Origin: Hanleya hanleyi
Taxonomy: Eukaryota; Mollusca; Polyplacophora; Lepidopleurida; Hanleyidae
Direction of reading: 5' to 3'
DNA: 64,000 bases
Assembly: GCA_036873755.1 (NCBI GenBank)
Contig: JAVTVY010018862.1
Location: 1-64,000 of the forward strand
Positions within the stretch are counted from its first letter, which is position 1, and the number at the start of each line of letters is the position of its first letter. The notes beneath the pieces are model-generated. The model worked only from the letters and a program-made list of their open reading frames with translations. It was not told where the DNA came from and made no database searches. Positions 1-11,720 of this stretch are shown one piece after another. Both the position numbers and the translations under genes were made by a program.

Positions 1-2460
1 TGAATTTTTTATTCTGCTGTACAAATTTTTTATTATTTCCATCAACACCACAAAATTTTGCTGTGGAAACTTATTTGACATGGTTGTAGAAACAATCGCC
101 TTCCCTACAATAGCCCTCATGGTGCAAATTTACATTCTTGAATGACAGGTGGGGATCATAATACAATTAAATTAATATGGTGTTACATAAACTATGTTAG
201 ATTTTAGGATAGTTTATCACCTGCCAGAGAACGGATGCACAGTGCATCACGTGATTATAAGAGGAATGATCATATGCTGATTCCTTTTTCGAATCTAATC
301 TGCCTTTGTGGAATAATCTCTTTGTCCAAATTTCCTGTAAGACATTAAGTTAAAATTTTCCTGATGATAGACATGTTTTGTCCATTTTGATATAGTACGA
401 ACAAGATGGCATGTACAGATCGTTATTCCGTTAGCTTATCTGCAAAGTCATGTATGTACAAATAGGAAGTTGGGGCCACTGGAATTATAAGCTGACATGT
501 GTCTATGACAAGCTCTGGTGGACAAAGGATAAATTATACAGCTCTGATATAATCTCAAAACTAATCCGAAAAATTTGACCAAATATATATGGATAACCAG
601 GTGGCTCAGTTGGGCTTCCTTCGTGATGATCATGGTCAGTGATAGAAACAAGAAATATCTTATATATAAAATGATGGAAGTTTAAATGAGGATTGTGCGG
701 AATGCTTATTCTGCATAATAAGTATTCTTTGAATTATTTAATTGTGCATGAATAACTGGCAGGGCAGATTTCAATCTTAATAAATTAATATCCTATCAAT
801 GCTCCCCAATCGTACATGTCGCTATATAGGATATTAAGTATTTCAATTGAAGTTGGTGTTCTGAGCGCCCATACCATGGATATTTGATAGCACTATGACA
901 TCAAGGTCGCATCTGGACTCATCCATTTGCAGTCGGGGAGGGGAGATAGGTTCACTGTGTCCATTTACCCCAATGTTTACACCAAAGATCAGTCCATATA
1001 TCTACCCCGTATTATGGTGCCACAATGTCGGGACCGCGGTAACATGAAAAGACACCCTGCCAGCGAGCCGGCTAGTTCGGCTAAGCCAACCAAAAATTCT
1101 TTGTCATCAATGTTCCCTTCAAAGCACTATGAAGCGTTCTCGGGATTGGTTAACACATGAGTTACTGCAAGCCTGTTAGATCCTACAAGCGACAATATCC
1201 AAATGGGGAGTACATAAGACTTAGTTTTAATTAGATTGGGCAAATTTTGCAGTGTAACCATTTGTTTATACCATCCGGCGTTGTTTCTTCCTCAGCTGGC
1301 AAGGAACTGTCAGTGTAAACATGTGTCACTGTCAACAATGATGGTGGCTCACGTACAGATATCGAGGCGATCTGGCAGATTTCACATCAGGTTCCCTTGT
1401 GATAAGCTTCAAAATCGGGAGCTTCCATATAACCTATTCACATACTAAATAAGAAGAGAATCAGGACACTGGACATGAACGAGCAATTGATTTGATGCAA
1501 TTCCCGCTGTTTAAAATCGTCTGTTGTCAGTCAGTTACATAAAGGAGCGTCATTAGATACGTAAAACTATTAAGGTTTACTGATAATTTTATCCACACAG
1601 GCCACTAAAACTCCTCCCTCCCTACCCAGATTTATTAAAAAATGATGCTCAACAGGAAACTTTTTTTTAACCAACCAGCCTAAAGCTTTGCTTATAGTTT
1701 CTGCCCCCCCCCTCCCCCCCGCCTGACCTAAGCCCGACGAAGTCCAAGTGTGGCTATAGTGTTCCATCAAATATATTTGAAATTTTCTTGAAGGTAGTTT
1801 CAGTTAGCTTTTATCAAACAGGATAGCTTAGGGACGTTTGAAGAAGTCGGAACAAAAATGATCACGCACGTGGTCGTTGTTGTTGTAAATTGCGCCTGTC
1901 GCACTTTCGTTATCAATTTCGATTTAGAGATTCAATTCTCCTTCAGCAAAAACGTCTCATAATTCGTTTATAATTTACATCTGAAGATATAACCCCTAGC
2001 AAGTAAGTCGCTAGTTCAATTTAATATGTCACATCAAGAAAACAGACATACGTCAAAGTACCGGTAAAGATTTCTGTTCGTCATGTAATGAAAAATGGCG
2101 CCTTTTTTCGGCGCGAATATAGATACTTGCGACATTGATTTCTCGTTTAACAGTCACGTCTATAATTCGTTAATACTTTCAATCTAGAGATACAGGCCAT
2201 GGCGAGTACCTGGTTATTTCAAAGGCGTGAGATAAAGAAAATGAACTACGTCACCTTGAATTTCCGTGGTTCCGGCTGCTGCATCGGCTGCTGGTTGTCA
2301 CATAAATAAATGAAGTCTGCAATAGGGGGTTTTAGCGCGTATGGATACCTGAACTTGCTACTTATACTATAAAGGTTATCAAGACGTGAAAGCGAGGAAA
2401 AGTGCACATTAAGTAATTCCTATACTTAATATCATCACCAACCTTACGTAACTTGAAAAA
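1..2460. other. Intergenic DNA, nothing recognised
   Basis: AT-rich sequence with only short open frames (under 80 codons) that resemble no family I know. It contains a poly-C/poly-T tract around 1660-1725. No RNA gene, array or element end was recognised on either strand. Confidence 0.5.
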
Positions 2461-2476
2461 AACTTGTGGAGATCAA

Positions 2477-2506
2477 ACCTTGGACTACCTTGGACTACCT
2501 TGGACT
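2477..2506. repeat. 10-bp direct repeat, three copies
   Basis: The 10-mer ACCTTGGACT occurs three times head to tail without mismatch. It is a short local duplication with no visible function. Confidence 0.85.
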
Positions 2507-2889
2507 ACATTCGCAGGCGGATCAATTCTTGAGAAAAAAAATACGGGTTGGCCATGCATGGGGTTATGTCCCCTGGTATTTCGTGGAGAGCATTGATCAT
2601 TCGGAACAAAAGGAAGGATAATTTGGTATTCAGGGACAAAGCGGGAAATATTCCGTTGATATTTTGAAAGTAGAATGAAGAGAAAAGACTGATGAAAAGG
2701 GAAACATATGAAACGGGCTGTGGAACTACCTTCAATTATTCTTGGAGCAGTTTTCATTCGGGTTGTATCGGGTACCTTATTCAGCAAAGACCATTCCATT
2801 ACCCGAGGGTTCCCGATTGTCAGAATTTGACCAAAGCATAATTCATAAAACTTGTTTTAAAAATTGTTTATAAAATGATTCCACTATAT

Positions 2890-3065
2890 CAATAACCCAA
2901 AAGATACAAAGGGCACACCTACAAAATACATTCTGTACTGGATAGAAGTGTTGAGCACCTGCCTTCAGTAGTTTTCAAGATATGGAGTGTTAACGAAAAT
3001 GGTTCGGACAGACAGACAGACAGATGGACGGGCGGATGGACAGACAGACGGACCCACAACAATAC
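2890..3065. repeat. Dispersed repeat end plus GACA/GACG microsatellite
   Basis: The stretch around 'CCTTCAGTAGTTTTCAAGAT' and the flanking text recur at 8163-8275, also followed there by a GACA-type run. The simple repeat here spans about 3005-3055 (GACAGACA, GACGGGCG variants). Seen directly; the shared text suggests one dispersed repeat family whose tail is the microsatellite. Confidence 0.7.
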
Positions 3066-3199
3066 CGATTACCCCTATGCCCATTCGGGCTGAGGGGTAA
3101 TGATCGTTGCATGTACTATGTACAAATGTCACTCGTGACAGGAATCTTCTCCCACCGGTCAACCCCATTTATTGGTCAAAGAGAGAAAAAGTTGAACCT

Positions 3200-4530
3200 A
3201 CAGTACTCGCTGGCTGGCTGAACCTCACCAAGAACAAGGTCGTTGAAACAATCCACCATATTGACAGTAGTACCCTTCCCCAAACAAAACAAATACCGGT
3301 ACGGAGAAGCCTCAGCTCGCAAGAAGTTCTAGCAAATCTCCAGAGTAAATTCGCCATAGTTCCAGCAGACAAAGCTCCAAATCATATAATATTCATATGT
3401 AAATATTACTATTACCAGGTGCTGGTTAAGGGATTGAGTATAAGCGCACTATACCCGACTATACGTCTAATTACTCCCAAACGGCATTTGCTCTGGAAGA
3501 TTTATTTAACAACCACAAAACATTCCTCAAATAGGTATTTGTCTTCCAACCACTCATAACGATATACCGAAAGTGTACTGGACTCTCAGAATGCATAAAT
3601 CACAATACAAAGCTAGATTCATAGTTGGTTCTAGAAGCTGCACCACCAAGCTTCTTTCAACCCTGCTGACGAGGGCCCCTTCAGGAGGTAAAAGCATGTT
3701 GGGAAAGGTATTGCGCCACTATTTTTAAGAACTCTGGCACTGAATGCGTGTGGACATTGAAAAAACTCGATATGTCTTACGGAAGAACTTGATACAGACG
3801 TGTATCCAAATGGGTTTATCGACTCTCTATGCTACAATCCCTCATCAAGACCTTATTGTCCGTCTTAGTTCATTAATAGTCTCGAGCCTACAAAATATGC
3901 TTCACGGATACTTTATTCCAAAGTGAACTGGATATTATAGAACGTTTTCTTTCATGGAATGGCTACCGCAGATCTCAGTCAGCTAGATTACTAAAACAGT
4001 TCATTCCTAAATACGGACCTGCCAACAATCACAACAAGATAAGCCACATAGAATGTGGTTAAAACTTCCATACACGGGAAAATAAGGAGAAAATTTGGCA
4101 AAGAAATGTATGAAAAGATTGAACGGACTGTTACAAAAACCAGTATTATTCATATTTCAATGGCAAACTATTAAAATTATCTACTATGTAAACACAAATG
4201 ATCCCACACCACAGATTTATCAAAGTTCTTTGTTTGTCGTTTCAAATGTCCAGCATGTAACTCTGAGTACATTGGTAAAACAGATCGCTGCCTTATTACT
4301 ATAATTAAAGAACATGCCAAAGGTAATAGTGAAGGTCATAATCGTGTTACACATTGTACTGGCTTCCAGCATATAAGAGATTTATTGAACTTGCCTGACA
4401 ATTTTCAAGAGATTAAGCCTCCAGAATTGTATGAAACAATACTCCCTAAGACTGTTGTCCATGGCAAATTGGAGCGATATGCTAGAGGTGGGAAAACTTG
4501 ACGACGTCTGGCGACTAAAAAGCAACCATA
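3200..4530 (+). pseudogene. Penelope-like retroelement, decayed copy with RT N-terminal part and GIY-YIG end
   Basis: Conceptual translation in shifting + frames gives pieces typical of Penelope-like element polymerases. A linker segment runs from 3223, with 'FAIVPADKAP' and 'IIFICKYYYY' near 3346-3410. A segment near 3590-3720 contains 'SQYKARFIVGSRSC', and 'YATIPHQDL' lies near 3830. Near 4247-4290 a CPAC pair is followed directly by EYIGKT, the zinc-finger/GIY-YIG junction of this family, then 'GKLERYARGGK' before a stop near 4500. Stops and frameshifts are frequent, so it cannot make a protein. The catalytic RT core (YxDD) is absent between the front part and the GIY-YIG part, which points to an internal deletion. 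The same 3' end recurs inverted at 6555-6850. Confidence 0.75.
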
Positions 4531-4549
4531 TGACTACAGGAAAGTATTC

Positions 4550-4733
4550 GTAGACACCTAACATTCAGACCCGAGAATACGGTGGATTCTCGGACGTAGA
4601 CACCTAACATTCAGACCCGAGAATACGGTGGATTCTCGGACGTAGACACCTAACATTCAGACCCGAGAATACGGTGGATTCTCGGACGTAGACACCTAAC
4701 ATTCAGACCCGAGAATACGGTGGATTCTCAAAC
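4550..4733. repeat. 46-bp tandem repeat, four copies
   Basis: Copies start at 4550, 4596, 4642 and 4688, nearly identical; the last ends CTCAAAC instead of CTCGGAC. Each copy holds an 8-bp perfect inverted repeat, CCGAGAAT / ATTCTCGG, around a 7-nt loop. The array lies directly downstream of the Penelope-like stop codon, in what other copies show to be its 3' tail. Single-copy versions of the unit are present near 6640-6690 (inverted) and 54880-54905. Confidence 0.95.
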
Positions 4734-5087
4734 GTAGACTTAGTATCTCAGCCACGCTTTTATTGCAGCTTTTCATGTTGGTCTGACCTATTATACACGT
4801 TGGTCTGACTTATTATACAAAGAGGCACTAACCATTCGCCGTTACAAACCCCCGTTGGATCAGGTTCTCAAAGCTTCTGAAGAATTAGCATTGCTTAGAT
4901 AAAACCTTGTTAAACTGACCGTGTTATTTTATTTATATGCCTTTTCATTCTTATCATAACAGTGCATGTATCCGACTCCCACCATGTCTCCACTCCTGAT
5001 GGTGGCAAATTAAAGAGGCGAAATATTGAGTCAAAATGAGCCTTACGTTTTTTGGAGTTACATTACTCGTATATTACGTCAAACTTA
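4734..5087 (+). repeat. Penelope-like 3' tail module and spacer
   Basis: At about 4745 begins the module 'TCTCAGCCACGCTTTTATTG', found at many sites in this window as the end of both Penelope tails and repeat A. The rest up to 5087 holds no gene. The stretch 4975-5040 (ACTCCTGATGG...CGAAATATTGAGTC) resembles a motif seen in this retroelement class, but I could not fold it into a ribozyme. Confidence 0.5.
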
Positions 5088-5840
5088 TCAGTGGAACTCA
5101 AGGATAATAATATCGGTGTTCAAGAAACTTGATCGCTGATATATTAACGTCAGAAGCCATGAAGCATTCTTTAGCTCCACTACATACAAGGGATATAATT
5201 CATGGGATGTTTCTTTGTTTATAGAATTGCTCGAATTTCTCATTAATTTTATCTATGTGAAATTTGGCAATACAATATATCAGTCGCATATAGGTATTCC
5301 AATGGGAACTAATTGTTCACCCCTTTTGGATGACCTATATCTGTTCTCTTATGAATATGACTATTAGCAGACACTATCAAAAACAGATTATTTCAAAGCC
5401 CGTTCCTTCTCATTTACCAAACGCTATATAGACGATCTTCTTGCTGTGGATAATCGATATTGAAATGACGCAGTGAAGGATATATATTCCAACTTCACTG
5501 AATTTGAAGGAGATTACAGAGGGCCCGAGCGGCACATCTTATTTAGACCTATATCTCTATAAAAACGAAGCGGGCCTTCTCTCTTCGACATTACGACAAA
5601 TACGATGATTACAATTTCGACATCGTAAATTATCCCTATCTGGACAGTAATATAACAGAGGGACCTGCATATGATTTATACATATCTCGCCTAGTAGCAT
5701 TTGCTAGATCCTGTTTTAAATGTGACGATTCTAAACAACGCCACAAAACATTATTGTAGAAACTTGTAAAACATGGCTATATCATCAAGCGTCTCCACTC
5801 GAAGTTTCTCAAATCAACTTGTCACCACTGACATATGGTA
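5088..5840 (+). pseudogene. Penelope-like retroelement, RT catalytic core fragment
   Basis: The + frames contain the RT core missing from the copy at 3200-4530. Motif GIPMGTNC is encoded at 5293-5316, and the catalytic YIDD at 5425-5436 in the same frame, 44 codons downstream, with a TAG between them. Further on 'TSYLDLYLYKNE' (about 5529-5565) matches the conserved segment after the active site. Several stops interrupt it. Seen: motifs and order. Known: YxDD is the metal-binding motif of reverse transcriptases. Inferred: a second truncated insertion or a rearranged part of the neighbouring copy. Confidence 0.75.
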
Positions 5841-6554
5841 ACAGCAGATTATAGTGACGATCAGTGACATTTAATGACTGTGACACTTAGTCACGTAGTG
5901 ACTATTAGTGACTATAAATCAATACAAAGTGATCATACAAGGCCAGTCATTGCAATTGATATTGGTTTACCAGGAGCCTATAAGATACTTATATAAGAAG
6001 TTTAGCAAGTTCGTTGGAAGAATATCTGCTTACATATAAACTACAAAGTACCACATTGTTCTGGTATACATTATGTAATGTACCAACTATCAACACTGAG
6101 TGTAGTCTTCTGCAAAGTGCTTACTTTACGCACAACTGTATCTCATATATTTGTATGACCAACTAACCCGAATACAGAATTTGAATAGATACATAATAAT
6201 TTATTAATTCATTCATAAAACAAAAAAACTATAACATTTGACAAAAGCAAGGGAAATCACTCATCAGCTACACTTTAGCATCAAGTCACGCGAAGGGAGA
6301 TGATCGGGCAGAAGTTGTCGTAGGGGCTTACGGTTAGACGCCACCATTAAAATTCCTTACTTATTATGTAGTAAATTTGGCCGGCACATCTCCAGAAAAC
6401 CCTATTCCCAATATTTCGTTGCAACAAATGACCTACCTTTGCTGGAAAGACTGATTTGGTTTCCAGGTTTCGCCATGTTAAGGCATTTGCTCAATCAGAC
6501 GTCCATGATGCTCATCCGTGAACACCAGATGAGTTGCTTGAGCGGAGCTGTCAT
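5841..6554. other. Spacer between Penelope fragments, nothing recognised
   Basis: AT-rich; includes a short GTGAC-rich stretch at 5853-5915 with repeated 'AGTGAC' words. No coding potential above 60 codons until 6439, and no recognised motif. Confidence 0.4.
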
Positions 6555-6850
6555 AATTCCGCTTAAGCCGGTACTAGGGGCGGTGTGGATACTTCATGGT
6601 CTCCACATGAACAGCTGCAATAAAAGCACGGCTGAGATACTAATGCTACGTCCGAGATTCCTCCGTATCCTCGGGTCTGAATGTTGGGTGTCGACGAATT
6701 CGTTGCTATAGAGTCATATGGTTGCTTTTTAGTCGCCAGACGTCGTCAATTTTTCCCACTTCTTGCATATCGCTCCAATTGTTTGTCAAATTTATCGGGA
6801 ATTTTAACATATGATGAGCAGCTCTTTTACGAACCAACCGCCATGACAGA
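6555..6850 (-). pseudogene. Penelope-like retroelement 3' end, inverted copy
   Basis: On the minus strand this reproduces the end of the copy at 3200-4530: codons for 'KQLERYARSGK', a stop, then the untranslated part (GACGACGTCTGGCGACTAA). Next come one version of the 46-bp unit and the TCTCAG(C)CACGC-type module with its GGCCCCTAGTACCGG-like end near 6570. Sequence differs from the first copy at scattered sites, so it is a separate 5'-truncated insertion rather than a recent inversion of it. Confidence 0.75.
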
Positions 6851-8150
6851 CAGTCACCCCGCAGAAACCGAATACGCCCAAAAACCCCATGGGGGTACCC
6901 GACAAAAAGCTGTCACAATGTTGCTGTCTGCGGATACTGTTCTAGCTTTTATTTTTTTTATTTTTCTTTGTCAAATAATCCAGAAGGAATTAAAAAAAAA
7001 ATGATACCAGCCATTCCTGCCTGGGATGAATAACAGCCAATCAGCGAACGCCCTGTTCTGTTTCAATTTTTCAGGCTGTGTTGTCCTGGAGCGTCGGGTG
7101 TAAGCCCGGACCATGCACGTCACAAACCTTCATTGAAGTTTTTGGGTGTAAGATTATTATCAGGACTTGCTTTCCGGCGAACATCCGGCCATTATACTTG
7201 ACTGGGCCAGAAATGGTCTGTGATGTATTTTAAAATGTTTCTATAATATTTGGCTCTCAAATATATCAAAACCATCTTTTCAAATTTTAATCGGAAAAAA
7301 ATCTGGGCCAGTTTGATTGACACCTTCGAAATTTGCCGTAATGGCTGGATGACCCTATTTCTGACGGTCTTATCTCGAATAAATGGTGGGGAATGTATGC
7401 TGAATTTTCCATATTTTTGAGCGGAAAGGCCAGGCTACCCGGTTCGGTGGGTCATTTGTGGCGGCGAATATTAGGGAATATAGTTTTCTCGAGATGTGCT
7501 CGGCCAATTTACTACATATCAAGTAAGGCGAATATTTAGTGGTTTGCGACCTGCAGTTGCACATGGGTCGAGGGGGAAGATTTTGATGGCTGTATGTAGC
7601 GCAAAATAAAAGTGTGTTTTGGGGTTGGTTGAGCGAGTGCTGTATGAGCGAAACTGCCCTCCGTGTAAGTGATGGTTTATCCAAAATCAGTGCAATAATT
7701 AGCAAAATTCAAAAGTAATAGATGATATGATCAGCTATGAATGTTGTGGCGACCGCGGGGATGGTGGTGGGAAGACAATGATTGTACAATGGTGTATTCG
7801 AGTGGGCAGTCAAGAATCAGTTTATTGCTCTGACTTCGTACAAAGTATGGAGCACATATACAATGTTAACTAGAGGTTCCACTTTGACCCTTGTCTCCCC
7901 CAACCTCCCACCTTGCCTTGAGTGGGCACATAATTTAAGGGAAAGTGCTATAAAATGAATGTAGCAATAAGTATCCTAAACAAAGCTGCGCATCTAAAAA
8001 TATTAATTACAAAGAGGCGATTTTTATTGTTGCAGTAACCCAGTGAGGAGTCGGGATTTATATAGCAATGAGTGGATTGTCGACATCTACAGCGTCCAAC
8101 CAATGTGAAATACATGTAATTGTGAATCATCAACTATTTCCAAACTGATC
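6851..8150. other. Intergenic DNA, nothing recognised
   Basis: Contains a minus-strand open frame of 111 codons at 7370-7705 without recognisable motif, a poly-T stretch near 6950, and nothing else I can name. Confidence 0.4.
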
Positions 8151-8162
8151 ACATTATAGGAA

Positions 8163-9460
8163 AGATGCAAAACATACAAGAGCCACACCTATAGTATACA
8201 TGCTGTACCGTATAGAAGTTTCATGCATCTGCCTTCAGTAGTTTCCAAGATATGGGGTGAACAAAAATTGGACAGACAGATAAGCACATTTTGCATGGAC
8301 CCACGCAAGCACTAGCTCGCACCCAAACCTAATTAGATCATAAGGCCATTTCAATGAAGCTTCCATCCAAGTTTGGTGAAATTCCGTCGAGTAGTTCTCC
8401 AGATATCTTGCAGACAAGGTATGTATAGACATGAACAATTAGATGGACGGACGGACGATGGACATGGATAAATGCACACACACACCCAAACCTAATCAAA
8501 TAAGGGGGCTATCCCAATGAACCTTCCATCCAAGTTTGGTGAAATTCTGTCCAGTAGTTCTTCAGATATCTTGCAGAAAGGGCCTGTATATACATATACA
8601 TGTACAAGTACATGGACAGACGGACGGACACCGAACATGGACGAACGCACACACAAACCAAAACCTAATCAGATGAGAGGGCTATCCCAATAAAGCTTCC
8701 ATCCAAGTTTGGTGAACTTCCTTCACGTAGTTCTCCAGATATCTTGCAGACAAGGCCTGTATATACATGTACAAGTAGATGAACGGACGGACGGACACCC
8801 GACACGGATGAATGCATGCACACATACACCAAAACCTGATCAAATGAGGGGGCTATCCCAATGAAGATTCCATCCAAGTTTGGTGAAATTCCATCCAGCA
8901 GTTCTCAAGATATCTTGCAGACAAGGCCTGTATATACATGTTCAAGTAGATGGACGAACGGACGGACACCGGACACGGATGAACGCATGCACACACACCA
9001 AAACCTAATCAAATAAGGGGGCTATCCCAATGAAGCTTCCGTCCAAGTTTGGTGAAATTCCGTCCAGTAGTTCTTAAGATATTTTGCAGACAAGGCCTGT
9101 ATATACATGTACAAGTAGATGGGCGGACGGACGGACACCGGACACGGATGAATGCACGCACACACACCAAAACCTAATCAAATGAGGGGGCTATCGCACT
9201 GAAGCTTCCATCCAAGTTTGGTGAAATTCCACCCAGTAGTTCTTAAGATATCTTGCAGACAAGGCCTGTATATACATGTACAAGTAGATGGACGGACGGA
9301 CGGACACCGGACATGGATGAATGCACGCACACACACCAAAACCTAATCAAATGAGGGGGCTATCCCAATGAAGCTTCCATTCAAGTTTGGTGAAATTCCA
9401 TCCAGTAGTTCTCAAGATATCTTGCAGACAAGGCAAGGGGACGGACAGACATCCATCCAG
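8163..9460. repeat. ~170-bp tandem repeat, about seven copies
   Basis: The landmark 'CCAAGTTTGGTGAAATTC' recurs near 8367, 8530, 8703, 8874, 9043, 9212 and 9382, a spacing of 163-171 bp. Each unit also carries AGTAGTTCTnnAGATAT, TTGCAGACAAGG, TATATACATGTAC, a GGACGGAC run and CACACACC. The first unit is most divergent and the inner ones most alike, as expected from unequal exchange. The left border equals the repeat end at 2890-3065; the right border is an ATCCATCC/GACAGACA microsatellite at 9435-9495. Confidence 0.93.
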
Positions 9461-10939
9461 GCATCCATCCATCCAGACAGACAGACAGACAGCACAAACA
9501 CTAGATGTCTCGACATAATTAACAATGCCATGGCGGCTAACCTAACAATCTGTTCATTTAATTTTGAGGGCCTCTAGGCCCCTCTTAATAAAGGTACATA
9601 GCTTATATGTTGTTTTGCAGTTTGCATTAAATAGTGCTTTAAAATGGTATATATTATTGGATCTAGTATAATATTCTGGGATCAGTTCTGCCCTTAAATG
9701 ACCTAGACATACATTCAACTATAAAATGATATTCATCCCCCACCTTTCCATCATTACACATGTGACATAACCTCATTTCCCTAGGTATATTTTTATATCT
9801 ACCGGTTTCGATTGGTAAATTATGATTAGACAATCTAAACCTACTCATATTTATCCTCTTACATAAAGACAATTCACCTAGGTATCGTTCGAAGCAAAAG
9901 TCCGTTTTAAATACTCTGTATAAAACACATTTTGTACTATCATGTACAGTAGATGACCATTCCTGTCTGTACTGATCACATTGTCTAAGGTTCACGGCAT
10001 TAACAACCCATCTAGAGGATATTCTATTTTGATCGTGCCACGTATCTGACATACCACAAGTATCCAATATGTGCTTTATTCGTAGAATCCACGACGATGA
10101 ATATATTCCGTTTTCATGCAAACTTAGCATTACTTGATACATTTTGGAACTCAATTTGGTTTCCTTACCCTCTATCAATTTACACCAAAACGTTATCATC
10201 CTGGTGTTTATCTTTATTTTAATTGGGTACCTGCCCAATTCACCGAAGACCATCGCAGACATAGTGGATACTTTGAGACCCAAAATATGCTTACAAAAAG
10301 ATTTATGTATTTTCTCGATCAAGTCAGTATTACTGGTTCCCCACACTTCGCAGTTATATAGAAGTATAGGCAGTACGAGAATGTCAAACAACTGTAACTG
10401 CAATTCTATTGGTAGTTTCTGTCTCCTGCATTTTCCAATTAGAGAATACATCGCCTTGCGGCCTTGATCTGCCAAATACTTTACACATGTATTAAAGCTT
10501 CCATTATATGCAATTTCTATACCCAAGTATTTAAAATGATCAACAGTTTCAAGCTGTTTTCCGGAATATGTGAAAACAGTATTGCAATTCTTTGTTCTTC
10601 GTTTACTAAAAACAACAACATTTGTTTTCGGTACATTCACTGTTAACATCCATTGTTCGCAATGAAGACCATCAAGAGCTCTTTGGAGACCCTCTTTTGT
10701 GTCAGCAAAAATGACTATATCGTCTGCATACAGAAGCAGCATAACGACTACTACTGAAAGACTCAGATATATTTCCATTCACTTTAACGCAGGACTTTAT
10801 ATCTTCGTACATGTTTTGTATAACTGTAAATAGATTTCCTGAATAAAAACAGTTCGACTAAGCATTTCAATAAGAAAATATGGCCTGACACACTATAACC
10901 CTTACGAAACCCAGCCTGGTTTTCAGACAATATGAAAAT

Positions 10940-11037
10940 ATTGCCTTGTTTTGAGGGGAATATGCAGTTTTGTTACCCCGAGGATATGCACAGCCGAGGG
11001 GCAACGAAACTGCATATTCTCCTCACAACAAGGCAAT
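10940..11037. repeat. 42-bp-arm hairpin
   Basis: Left arm from ATTGCCTTGTTTTGAGG pairs with right arm ending CCTCACAACAAGGCAAT. About 38 of 42 positions are complementary, with a loop of about 14 nt (GGATATGCACAGCC). Complementarity continues weakly outward to about 10928 and 11050. Confidence 0.85.
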
Positions 11038-11057
11038 AATTTCATTATTATATTTAT

Positions 11058-11720
11058 CAACTTAAAGTGATCGTAAACCCTCAAGTAAAGTTTCCATCAG
11101 ATGAAAGATTATTGCAAACAGTGTGGGAAAATATTTATTTTAATTATTTACGATTTTATTACACAGAGTAAACTGCAATTAAAGAATGTTATTCTATGGT
11201 GGTCTGTTGCAATCATATTTAGGTCCAGTGACGTCACACTGCCTTAATACATATATTTCAAACTTTGTATGCACTTTCCAGTGCTTGATTCAAGCTTAAG
11301 GTGTGTATACTTTGAGTTTCAACACAGACTCGCTGTTCCAATGTGCATGTTTCACCAAAGTCTGGGAGATGGTGACTCATGAGTGTCAAGTCAATTTGAA
11401 TCTTGCATTTAATTTCCCAGATTTTAGAACATGCACATTGGAACAGTGAGTCTGTGTTGAAACTCAAAGTATACATACTTTAAGCTTGAATCGAGCACTG
11501 GAAAGTGCATACAAAGTTTGAAATATATGTATTAAGGCAGCGTGACGTCACTGGACCTAAATATGATTGCAACAGACCACCATAGAATACCATGCTTTAA
11601 TTGCAGTTTACTCTGTGTAATAAAATCGTAAAAAATTCAAATAAATATTTTCCCACACTGTTCGCAATGGTCTTTCATTTGATGGAAACTTTACTTGAGA
11701 GTTTACGATCGCTTCAACTC
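11058..11720. repeat. Long inverted repeat, arms about 310 bp, loop about 45 bp
   Basis: The left arm (11058-11372) and right arm (11418-11720) are reverse complements with few mismatches. Landmarks are GTGACGTCAC, GGTGGTCTGTTGCAATCATA, CAGTGTGGGAAAATATTTAT and GTTTCAACACAGACTC on one arm and their complements on the other. Single strands would form one very large hairpin, a hallmark of foldback elements. Confidence 0.92.

Noticed and set aside
2485..2799. 104-codon minus-strand frame as a gene
   Set aside because: Overlaps the 10-bp repeat, no family resemblance, no supporting neighbours.
4975..5040. Hammerhead-ribozyme-like core (CTGATGG...CGAAA) near a Penelope-like element
   Set aside because: Position 9 of the core is G instead of A and I could not draw stem II; Penelope elements can carry hammerheads, so a covariance-model scan would decide.
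7370..7705. 111-codon minus-strand frame as a gene
   Set aside because: No recognisable motif, no splice context, ordinary length for chance in this composition.
8163..9460. CRISPR-like array
   Set aside because: Units are contiguous with no unique spacers and the genome is eukaryotic.
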